Assembly (NCBI GenBank): GCA_902766545.1
Contig: CACXEC010000102.1
Location: 1 to 5,897 of the forward strand
Direction: 5' to 3'
Source of the DNA: an uncultured Erysipelotrichaceae bacterium
Lineage (GTDB): Bacteria > Bacillota_I > Bacilli_A > RF39 > UBA660
DNA: 5,897 nt
Shown: positions 1 through 5,375 of the stretch, piece after piece
Layout: the number at the start of each line of letters is the position of its first letter
Numbering within the stretch: position 1 is the first letter of the stretch
Position numbers and translations under genes: made by a program
Notes under the pieces: generated by a model
Database searches by the model: none
The model's input: the letters and a program-made list of their open reading frames with translations, nothing else
What the model was told of the DNA's origin: nothing

Positions 1-141
1 AAACCAGATGAAATAGATGATTTAACATCATTTAAGATAGCTCGTGAAATGAAAGAAAAAATTGAATCAGAAATGCAATATCCTGGAACTATCAAAATAA
101 CCGTTATAAGAGAAACACGTGCTCAAGAAGAGGCTAGATAA
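1..141 (+). CDS. rny: RNase Y (endoribonuclease), C-terminal fragment
   Basis: Frame 1 is open from the window edge to a TAA at 139-141 and gives the last 46 residues of a protein whose start lies outside the window. The tail contains KPDEIDD, then YPGTIKITVIRETRAQEEAR just before the stop. The YPG-x-IK-x-TVIRETRA ending is the hallmark C-terminus of RNase Y, a membrane-anchored endoribonuclease of about 510-520 residues that starts decay and processing of many mRNAs in Firmicutes. The full protein normally has an N-terminal membrane helix, a coiled coil, a KH domain and an HD domain; none of these is visible here, so catalytic integrity cannot be judged. The identification rests on the conserved tail alone, which is very characteristic. 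A hairpin overlaps its stop codon. Confidence 0.92.
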   Translation, partial: KPDEIDDLTSFKIAREMKEKIESEMQYPGTIKITVIRETRAQEEAR

Positions 142-158
142 TTCTAGTCTTTTATTAT
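131..158 (+). terminator. Short hairpin terminator overlapping the rny stop codon
   Basis: AGGCTAGA (131-138) pairs with TCTAGTCT (143-150) as an 8-bp stem with one G-U wobble and a four-base loop TAAT. The RNase Y stop codon begins that loop, and a T-rich tail (TTTATTAT) follows. The stem is AT-rich and the T run is interrupted, so termination may be partial and some read-through into the downstream gene is plausible. Confidence 0.55.
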
Positions 159-163
159 ATAAT
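158..163 (+). promoter_or_regulatory. Possible -10 element for the hypothetical gene
   Basis: A perfect TATAAT lies just past the rny hairpin and would start transcription near 169-171, directly before the AGGTGA ribosome site at 172-177. No good -35 hexamer is found 16-18 nt upstream (that region is the hairpin), and TATAAT arises easily by chance in DNA this AT-rich. If real, the 5' leader is only about a dozen bases long. Confidence 0.35.
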
Positions 164-171
164 ACAGTCTT

Positions 172-177
172 AGGTGA
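172..177 (+). promoter_or_regulatory. Shine-Dalgarno AGGTGA that decides the start of the hypothetical gene
   Basis: AGGTGA is complementary to the 16S anti-SD region (UCACCU). Counting from the AGG, the in-frame GTG at 183 is 8 nt away and the ATG at 189 is 14 nt away. The LTA-synthase-like gene in this window has the same AGGTG type of site with a 7-nt AGG-to-ATG gap, which favours GTG 183. A GTG at 174 would sit inside this site and is unlikely. An ATG at 181 is out of frame and closes after five codons. Confidence 0.5.
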
Positions 178-182
178 TTCAT

Positions 183-737
183 GTGTATATGTCTTTAGAA
201 GAAATAATGGAATTATTAAGAATTAGGGGATTAAACTCTAAAAATAATAATCATATTATTACCGAATTAACTCCTGAAGAAAGAAAACTTATTTTAGACG
301 GTACAGCAAATACTAAAATGGTAATTGAAAACTTTGATACAATAAAGTATGAATATTACTCACCTAAAGTACCTTTTTTACGAAATATTTTAATTGACTT
401 AAGTGAGGTGCCGGTTAAGGAAATATTTAATTTAGTATTAGAAATGTTAGAAATAAAAGATAGGTTATTAACTTTAGAAGATTGGAAAAGTATTTTAAGA
501 TTTCGAGGATTATTGGCTAAATATGGTCAAGGTATTCAATTTATTTTTTACAATCCCGGATTTGTAAAACCAGAAGAACAGGCCTTAATAAATCAAATTT
601 ATACTTTAAGTGAATATTTATATTGTAGTAATTTTCTTTTATTAGATGGTGAAAGATTATCAACATATGCTGATTGCAAAGGGAGAATGCTAGATCCTAG
701 AGAAGATTATCAAAAAATAATAATTACTAGGCATTAA
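183..737 (+). CDS. Hypothetical protein, about 184 aa, no recognised family
   Basis: I do not recognise this protein. It begins VYMSLEE from GTG 183; MSLEE from ATG 189 (182 aa) is the main alternative. It has no signal peptide and no hydrophobic stretch long enough for a membrane helix, so it is probably cytosolic with mixed alpha and beta structure. Charged helical stretches (SLEEIMELLRIRGL; VKEIFNLVLEMLEIKDRLL) alternate with beta-like stretches (FLRNILIDL; GIQFIFYNPGF; NFLLLDGERL). The opening SLEEIMELLRIRGL resembles TLEDWKSILRFRGL about 93 residues later, so an internal duplication is possible. Two cysteines lie near the C-terminus (YLYCSN, YADCKG) and do not form a known motif. It follows rny by a short gap and converges on the dNTPase gene. 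Codon usage looks like its neighbours, and the closely fitting terminator supports a real gene. Confidence 0.75.
   Translation: MYMSLEEIMELLRIRGLNSKNNNHIITELTPEERKLILDGTANTKMVIENFDTIKYEYYSPKVPFLRNILIDLSEVPVKEIFNLVLEMLEIKDRLLTLEDWKSILRFRGLLAKYGQGIQFIFYNPGFVKPEEQALINQIYTLSEYLYCSNFLLLDGERLSTYADCKGRMLDPREDYQKIIITRH
192..233 (+). repeat. First copy of a possible internal protein repeat (SLEE...RIRGL)
   Basis: The segment encoding SLEEIMELLRIRGL aligns without gaps to TLEDWKSILRFRGL encoded at 471-512. Shared positions are L, E, L, R, R, G and L, with E/D, S/T and L/I replacements. The DNA is also similar, with CTTTAGAAGA at the start of both copies. It is short and could be chance. Confidence 0.3.
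471..512 (+). repeat. Second copy of the possible internal protein repeat (TLED...RFRGL)
   Basis: This is the partner of 192-233. A PEE-x-x-LI segment follows both copies (TPEERKLIL after the first, KPEEQALIN after the second), but the spacing differs by about six residues. The two halves of the protein could therefore be diverged copies. Confidence 0.3.
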
Positions 738-765
738 AAAAGTATCAACTGTTTTGATACTTTTT
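737..765 (+). terminator. Bidirectional terminator shared by the convergent hypothetical and dNTPase genes
   Basis: AAAAAGTATCAA (737-748) and TTGATACTTTTT (754-765) form a perfect 12-bp stem with a five-base loop CTGTT. On the plus strand the T run 761-765 ends the hypothetical gene, whose TAA (735-737) touches the stem base. On the minus strand the complement of the A run 736-741 supplies six Ts to end the dNTPase gene. The TGA stop of that gene (745-747) lies within the stem, so its last codons encode part of the hairpin. It functions on both strands. Confidence 0.88.
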
Positions 766-1863
766 ATATTCATTTAAGAAATACTCATCTGTCATACCAG
801 CAATATAGTCAATAGCTTTTCGCTCATTACTGGTGTTTTTTAAATACTCTTTACTCATGCCATTTAAATACTTTTTAAATATATCTTGGTTTTGATCTTC
901 GTCGTTTAAAAATTTTAAATATTTATCAAATAAAAATTCAAACATATGCTCATAATCTCGAACTAGGTTTTGGGAATGCGCTTTAGCATAAATATTCTTA
1001 TAATTAAATTTTTTTAATTCACTTATTGCTTCAAAAACCGAATCACTTACGGATATATATGATTTATTAGTACTATTTTTAATTATATCTAAAATAATAT
1101 TATTAACTATTTCACGATTAGTACTACCTAATACTTTGGTGATTTTTTCTGGGATATCGTCTTTATCTATGATTCCTAATTTCATTGCATCTTCAATATC
1201 TCTTCCTAAGTATCCTATCATATCAGATACTCTAACTACACAACCTTCTAAAGTCATTGGAATAAGGGTTTTAATATATTTTTCATCTTTATAACACTTA
1301 TCATAATCAACTAGGAAATCATCAACTGTTTTTTTCTTAGGCGCATATTTTTTTAATTCTAATTCACCATTATGACAAAGAATGCCATCAAGTGTTTGAA
1401 CTGTTAAGTTACATCCCAAGCCATTGTTTTCTAAGGTCATAAGTTCTCTAACGCTTTGCACGTTATGATTAAAAAATCCCTCATTATGATCTAAAGAAAT
1501 ATTATTTAAAATTCTTTCACCTTCATGACCAAATGGAACATGGCCAAGATCGTGCCCTAAACTAATTGCTTCGATTAAGTCCTCGTTTAAAGATAGGGCT
1601 CTTCCAATAGTCCTAGCGATTTTAGAAACTAGCTGAACATGAACCATTCTAGTAGATATATTATCATTATCTGATAGCGTAAAAACTTGAGTTTTTCCCA
1701 TATACCTAGTGTATGAAGATGAGTGAATAATACGATCTGCATCTCTAAAATAATTAGGTCTTATATCAGGAATATATTCATTTAGTCTTATAGCATCTTT
1801 ATCAAATGCTGCATATTTACTATATAAAGTTTCATATTTTAACATTTTCTCTTTAACTTCCAT
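745..1863 (-). CDS. HD-domain deoxynucleoside triphosphate triphosphohydrolase (dGTPase-like)
   Basis: The 372-aa protein belongs to the Dgt/SAMHD1-like dNTPase family, cytosolic enzymes that hydrolyse dNTPs to deoxynucleosides plus triphosphate and help set the dNTP pool. Visible metal-site residues are H75 (TRMVHVQLVSKIARTIGRAL), the HD doublet H104-D105 (GHDLGHVPFGHEGE) and D214 (VSDMIGYLGRDIED). The H113-E114 pair and H133 (FFNHNVQSVREL) match the catalytic region. The N-terminal RPNYFRDADRIIHSSSYTRYMGKTQVF matches the usual family opening, where arginines contact nucleotide or an allosteric site. The length fits the shorter bacterial members; E. coli Dgt is about 505 aa. ATG 1863 is preceded by AAAGGAG (1870-1876) with a 6-nt gap. 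The start overlaps the upstream LTA-synthase-like gene by 11 nt, so it is probably co-transcribed and coupled. Whether it prefers dGTP cannot be told from sequence, so no symbol is given. Confidence 0.93.
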   Translation of the reverse strand: MEVKEKMLKYETLYSKYAAFDKDAIRLNEYIPDIRPNYFRDADRIIHSSSYTRYMGKTQVFTLSDNDNISTRMVHVQLVSKIARTIGRALSLNEDLIEAISLGHDLGHVPFGHEGERILNNISLDHNEGFFNHNVQSVRELMTLENNGLGCNLTVQTLDGILCHNGELELKKYAPKKKTVDDFLVDYDKCYKDEKYIKTLIPMTLEGCVVRVSDMIGYLGRDIEDAMKLGIIDKDDIPEKITKVLGSTNREIVNNIILDIIKNSTNKSYISVSDSVFEAISELKKFNYKNIYAKAHSQNLVRDYEHMFEFLFDKYLKFLNDEDQNQDIFKKYLNGMSKEYLKNTSNERKAIDYIAGMTDEYFLNEYKKYQNS

Positions 1864-3790
1864 TGTTTACTCCTTTAAATACCTTTCGATAATAATCTGT
1901 TTCTAAAATATTTTTAGATATAACAAATTTATTATAAACAGTATTATTGATATTTTTAACATAATCGGGATCTTTGTTTTCTTTGAATGAAATATATTTT
2001 TTAGTCGCAGCATTGTATTTACCATATTCACTAATCCATGAACGATCACTAAAAATTACTAACCCTTCAGTATTGGATAAAATATCTTTTCCTATTATTA
2101 ATCTTGAATCATATTCAATTCCAAATAGATTTAATATAGTAGGTAAAATGTCTAAACTCATCGCATATTTATTAAATTCTTTATACTCCAATTTATTATT
2201 CCAAATTATTAAATTATTTTTATGAATATCAAATTTTTCATCTTCAATATTTACAACTTCATTCATTTGTGATGCGGTTAATCCATAAGGATAGTGATCT
2301 GCAGATATTACAATTACAGTATCATCTAAAATTCCTTTTTCATCTAACTTATTAATTAAATTTTCTAAAGCTTTATCTAACTCTATATGTGTTGCAATAT
2401 ATGCTTTTATAGCTTCACTGTATGGTAAATTGGCAACCTCTTTACGATGCCTATAAGCCATATTATTTCCCATAAAATTATATTCTAAATGTCCGCTAAT
2501 TGTCATGTAATAAGTTACAAATGGAGTTTTATCAGCATAATAATCAAATGTTGCATCTATCATTTCATTGTCACTTTGAGGCCATGGTTTACAATTCATC
2601 ATCTTTTCTAATCCGTTACCACACCCAATATAAGTGTATCCCATATTAGGATGCGATAAGTTACGATCATAATATTTATATCTTCCATTATGAAAAGCAT
2701 AAGTAGTATAACCAAGTGGTTTTAAAACATTACCGTATGCATAAGGTAATAAATTATTTCTAGAAGTATAAAATGACCATACGCCTTCTTTTGGTAAAAT
2801 GCCATTAAGAGTTACATATTCACCATCTGAAGTACTAACATAGTATAATGGTGTATAAAAGTTTGTAAAATGAAATCCTTCATGTGTAAGTTTATATAAA
2901 GTAGGAGTAAGTTCTTTATTAATAGCAACAGGGGAAAAAGCTTCCGCTACAATTGCAATTAAATTTTTTCCTTTAAACATTCCTGTATATTCATTCTTTT
3001 CACTTGCATCTTCATTATTCATATATAAATGAATATCTTTAATAACTTTATTTTTTTCTTCATTAGCTAAGGATTCAAAATCAATATCTAATTTATTATA
3101 TTCGATAACTTTTTGTGTTGGATTTGGTTTTGTTTTATCTTTAGTCATAATTTCAGCCGATTCTTCAAAGTTAGTAAATATTCGTTCTAAATCTAAACGC
3201 ATAGTAGTAAGTATGCCAAAAATTTGTGCACTTGAATTAGGTACGTGCTTATAATAATATAAATTATTAGCTGAATAAATCTCATCTTTATCTAAATTTA
3301 AACTTAAGACAGATATAATAAATGCTATTGTAAATACTCCTGATTTAATTAATATGTTTTTCCATTTTAATCCTTGAGTAGGTATTTTTTTATTAAATAT
3401 TATTAATAATGGTACAGGTATAAAAAATAATAAAATAAATATAAAATTCGTTTTAAATACTCTCCAAATTGCATCAAAGAAACCTAATACTTGTCCTCCA
3501 TGAATATATGAATAAATACTTATAATATTATCGTAAAATTGAAAGTTTATATATTGAGATATAAACACTATTGATAATAATGTCATAATGATAATAAATA
3601 GCCATTTATTAACACTTTTACCAAATAAAGAGGTTATTAAATCAACAAAAATACTAAACACAAGACTAAATAGTATAATGAAAAATAATTCTTTGATATT
3701 AAAACTTTTAAATATTAAAATATGATATAAAAGTTCAAAATAAATAATAGTTCCAAACGAAATAAAAAGTTTTTTTATATATTCTTTCAT
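1853..3790 (-). CDS. LTA-synthase-family membrane phosphoglycerol transferase / sulfatase-fold enzyme
   Basis: The 645-aa protein has the layout of lipoteichoic acid synthases. Five predicted membrane helices (about residues 7-28, 34-57, 62-83, 114-132 and 146-165) are followed by a linker and an extracellular alkaline-phosphatase-superfamily domain (about 272-640). Likely metal and catalytic residues are E283 (IVAEAF), nucleophile T320 (STSDGE), H434 (TISGHLEYNF) and D498-H499 (ISADHYPYG). These match the E, T, H and DH set of S. aureus LtaS. Such enzymes move glycerophosphate from phosphatidylglycerol onto a glycolipid or a growing chain. The pocket motif HNGRYKYYDR departs from the usual D...FWNR. 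The only cysteines are C390 and C400. ATG 3790 has AGGTGG at 3795-3800. It is first in a unit with the dNTPase. LTA primase or another phosphoglycerol transferase is possible, so no symbol is given. Confidence 0.92.
   Translation of the reverse strand: MKEYIKKLFISFGTIIYFELLYHILIFKSFNIKELFFIILFSLVFSIFVDLITSLFGKSVNKWLFIIIMTLLSIVFISQYINFQFYDNIISIYSYIHGGQVLGFFDAIWRVFKTNFIFILLFFIPVPLLIIFNKKIPTQGLKWKNILIKSGVFTIAFIISVLSLNLDKDEIYSANNLYYYKHVPNSSAQIFGILTTMRLDLERIFTNFEESAEIMTKDKTKPNPTQKVIEYNKLDIDFESLANEEKNKVIKDIHLYMNNEDASEKNEYTGMFKGKNLIAIVAEAFSPVAINKELTPTLYKLTHEGFHFTNFYTPLYYVSTSDGEYVTLNGILPKEGVWSFYTSRNNLLPYAYGNVLKPLGYTTYAFHNGRYKYYDRNLSHPNMGYTYIGCGNGLEKMMNCKPWPQSDNEMIDATFDYYADKTPFVTYYMTISGHLEYNFMGNNMAYRHRKEVANLPYSEAIKAYIATHIELDKALENLINKLDEKGILDDTVIVISADHYPYGLTASQMNEVVNIEDEKFDIHKNNLIIWNNKLEYKEFNKYAMSLDILPTILNLFGIEYDSRLIIGKDILSNTEGLVIFSDRSWISEYGKYNAATKKYISFKENKDPDYVKNINNTVYNKFVISKNILETDYYRKVFKGVNNGS
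1870..1876 (-). promoter_or_regulatory. Shine-Dalgarno AAAGGAG of the dNTPase gene
   Basis: Read on the minus strand, AAAGGAG lies 6 nt before ATG 1863, within the 3' end of the LTA-synthase-like coding region. It is a strong site, so the dNTPase can initiate independently even though the genes overlap. It confirms 1863 as the start over the in-frame ATG six codons downstream. Confidence 0.8.
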
Positions 3791-3794
3791 AATA

Positions 3795-3800
3795 CCACCT
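3795..3800 (-). promoter_or_regulatory. Shine-Dalgarno AGGTGG of the LTA-synthase-like gene
   Basis: On the minus strand AGGTGG precedes ATG 3790 with a 4-nt gap after the hexamer, or 7 nt counted from AGG. It fixes the start at MKEYIKK, just before the first membrane helix. Confidence 0.7.
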
Positions 3801-3807
3801 AATATAA

Positions 3808-3816
3808 ATTATAACA
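3808..3816 (-). promoter_or_regulatory. Extended -10 promoter (TGTTATAAT) for the LTA-synthase/dNTPase unit
   Basis: The minus strand reads TG-T-TATAAT, a full extended -10 for the housekeeping sigma factor, lying 18 nt upstream of the ATG. The region 16-18 nt further upstream is A/T only and holds no clear TTGACA, which an extended -10 can tolerate. It sits between the terminator of the ABC operon and the start codon, the right place for the promoter of this unit. The start point would be near 3800-3802, giving a short leader. Confidence 0.6.
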
Positions 3817-3851
3817 TAATAAAAATATATTTAAATAATATTTTAATAAGA

Positions 3852-3878
3852 AAAAAGATGCTTTTTAGCATCATTTTT
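3852..3878 (-). terminator. Terminator of the ABC importer operon, overlapping the permease stop
   Basis: On the minus strand GATGC (3872-3868), loop TAAAAA, then GCATC (3861-3857) is followed by six Ts (3856-3851). Flanking A and T runs (3874-3878 with 3852-3856) can extend the stem across a one-base bulge at 3873. The permease TGA (3871-3873) lies partly in the stem, so the last codon and stop are part of the hairpin. It insulates the importer from the downstream LTA-synthase promoter. Confidence 0.82.
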
Positions 3879-4641
3879 CTAATGTATTAATTAGTAAATA
3901 AATAATAAAAGATATAAACATAATTAGAATGATACCACTTATAACTAGATTTAAATTAAATACTTGAGTTCCATATAATATTAAATATCCAATACCAGCT
4001 TTACTAACTAAGAATTCTCCCATAATAACTCCGATTAAGCTCATTGAAATATTTAATTTTAAACTAGATATTATAGTTTCTTTATTATGAGGAATAACTA
4101 AATGAAATAATATTTGCCATTTAGTTGCTTTAAACGTTTTAAACATTTTTATTTTATATTCATCAGTACTAATTAATCCATTATAAATAGATATTAAAGT
4201 TACAATTGTATTAATAAGTAAACTCATAACAATAATTGAAGAAGTGTTAGCGCCAAGCCAAATTATAAGCAGGGGACCTAGAGACACTTTTGGCAAACTA
4301 TTAATAAGTGTTAAAAAAGGATCAAATATTTTTTTTAAAATAGGAATCATATAAAAAATAACAGCTAATATAAATCCAATTAAAAATCCTAATAAGAATG
4401 ATATTATTATTTCTTTAAGCGTAATCCAAATATGATACAATAAATTATTATTTAAATATAAATCATATAGACATTTAATAATTTTTGATGGACTAGAAAA
4501 TATAAAACTATTAATTATTTCTTTAGTACTTAAATACTCCCACATAAGTATAAAAGTTATAATAAGCGCTAATTGGATAAGTAAAACTATAAACTTATTT
4601 ATTTTTATTTTTCTTAAATACTTTTTTTGATCTTGACTCAT
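3871..4641 (-). CDS. ABC importer permease, SsuC/TauC/ThiX type
   Basis: The 256-aa inner-membrane permease belongs to the BPD_transp_1 family. A basic cytoplasmic N-terminus leads into a helix at about 17-36, followed by hydrophobic segments near 72-95, 98-115, 122-155, 198-218 and 226-252. The segment PSKIIKCLYD, the core DPFLTLINSLPKVSLGPLLIIWLG and the ending MGEFLVSKAGIGYLILYG are typical of sulfonate, nitrate, taurine and thiamine-precursor permeases. The loop that docks onto the ATPase is about 160-190 (KMFKTFKATKWQILFHLVIP). Its usual glycine (TFGATKWQ in relatives) is K171, while the IP pair is kept. ATG 4641 overlaps the ATPase stop by 4 nt (ATGA), with GGAGTGA upstream at 4651-4657. 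It likely forms a homodimer that moves the substrate delivered by the binding protein. The substrate is not determined. Confidence 0.92.
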   Translation of the reverse strand: MSQDQKKYLRKIKINKFIVLLIQLALIITFILMWEYLSTKEIINSFIFSSPSKIIKCLYDLYLNNNLLYHIWITLKEIIISFLLGFLIGFILAVIFYMIPILKKIFDPFLTLINSLPKVSLGPLLIIWLGANTSSIIVMSLLINTIVTLISIYNGLISTDEYKIKMFKTFKATKWQILFHLVIPHNKETIISSLKLNISMSLIGVIMGEFLVSKAGIGYLILYGTQVFNLNLVISGIILIMFISFIIYLLINTLEK

Positions 4642-5375
4642 TTATCTAAATCACTCCAAACTAAATCGTAATAGTAATTAAATAATTCATCTTTTCGATT
4701 AAGTGAAGGAATGGTTTTATTTTTAAGCTTTATTTCATAACTATTTTTAATTATTGCAGGTCTTTTAGAAAGAACAACAACTTTATCACAAAAAGATATA
4801 CATTCAGCAATGTCATGAGTAATTAGAATAGTTGTTACTTTCATTTTTTTTATTATAGCGTATATTTCATCTGTAATTGTTAATCTAGTTACATAATCTA
4901 AAGCTGATAGTGGTTCATCTAAAAAAATAATATCGGGTTTAATTGCTAGTGTTCTAATTAAAGCGACTCGTTGCTTCATACCTCCAGATAAATTATTGGG
5001 ATATTCATATATGAAATTCTTTAGCCCAAAAGATTCTAAAAGATTTTTAACATAATTAATATTATCTTCATTATCTTTATGCATAAGTTTTAAACCAATA
5101 CAAGCATTATCTAGAACGTTTAACCATGGTAAAAGTGCATCTGACTGAAGCATATATGCACTTACTATTTGCTTTTTTATGATTTGACCACTATAGTCTT
5201 TATCTATATCTGCTAATATATTCAAAAGTGTTGATTTTCCACAGCCTGAGGATCCTACAATACCAATTATTTCACCTTCATTTACATCTAATGATATATT
5301 TTTAATAGCTAATATTTCTCCGTTTAAAGTGTGATACTTTTTTTTAAGTTTTTTAATACTAAGAATATTATTCAT
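4638..5375 (-). CDS. ABC importer ATP-binding protein, SsuB/TauB/ThiZ type
   Basis: The 245-aa cytosolic ATPase powers the importer. All nucleotide-binding motifs are intact: Walker A GSSGCGKST (41-49), Q-loop Q77 (YMLQSDALLPWLNVLDN), signature LSGGMKQR (129-136), Walker B IIFLDE with catalytic E154, D-loop SALD (157-160) and H-loop H187 (ITHDIAE). The Q-loop followed by LLPWLNVLDN is typical of the nitrate/sulfonate/taurine/thiamine-precursor group, and the length is normal for it. Start ATG 5375 overlaps the end of the binding-protein gene by 8 nt and has only a weak AGGA about 11 nt upstream, which suggests translational coupling. It overlaps the permease gene by 4 nt. The substrate cannot be read from the ATPase. 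Confidence 0.95.
   Translation of the reverse strand: MNNILSIKKLKKKYHTLNGEILAIKNISLDVNEGEIIGIVGSSGCGKSTLLNILADIDKDYSGQIIKKQIVSAYMLQSDALLPWLNVLDNACIGLKLMHKDNEDNINYVKNLLESFGLKNFIYEYPNNLSGGMKQRVALIRTLAIKPDIIFLDEPLSALDYVTRLTITDEIYAIIKKMKVTTILITHDIAECISFCDKVVVLSKRPAIIKNSYEIKLKNKTIPSLNRKDELFNYYYDLVWSDLDK

Noticed and set aside
174..176. GTG as the start of the hypothetical protein
   Set aside because: It overlaps the AGGTGA Shine-Dalgarno site (172-177) and would be almost at the predicted transcription start. GTG 183 or ATG 189 fit better.
1974..2225. Plus-strand open frame of 83 codons
   Set aside because: It lies wholly inside the LTA-synthase-like gene on the opposite strand, shows no ribosome site or known motif, and is explained as a shadow of that AT-rich coding sequence.
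3791..3870. AT-rich gap between the ABC operon and the LTA-synthase-like gene as a possible small RNA or riboswitch
   Set aside because: It is fully explained by a terminator, an extended -10 and a Shine-Dalgarno site; there is no room for an aptamer.
5338..5345. Run of eight As (minus strand) early in the ATPase gene, including an A-AAA-AAG slippery heptamer, as a possible phase-variable or frameshift site
   Set aside because: Such runs are expected in lysine-rich coding sequence of this base composition. The frame is intact, and no alternative product or stimulatory stem is apparent.
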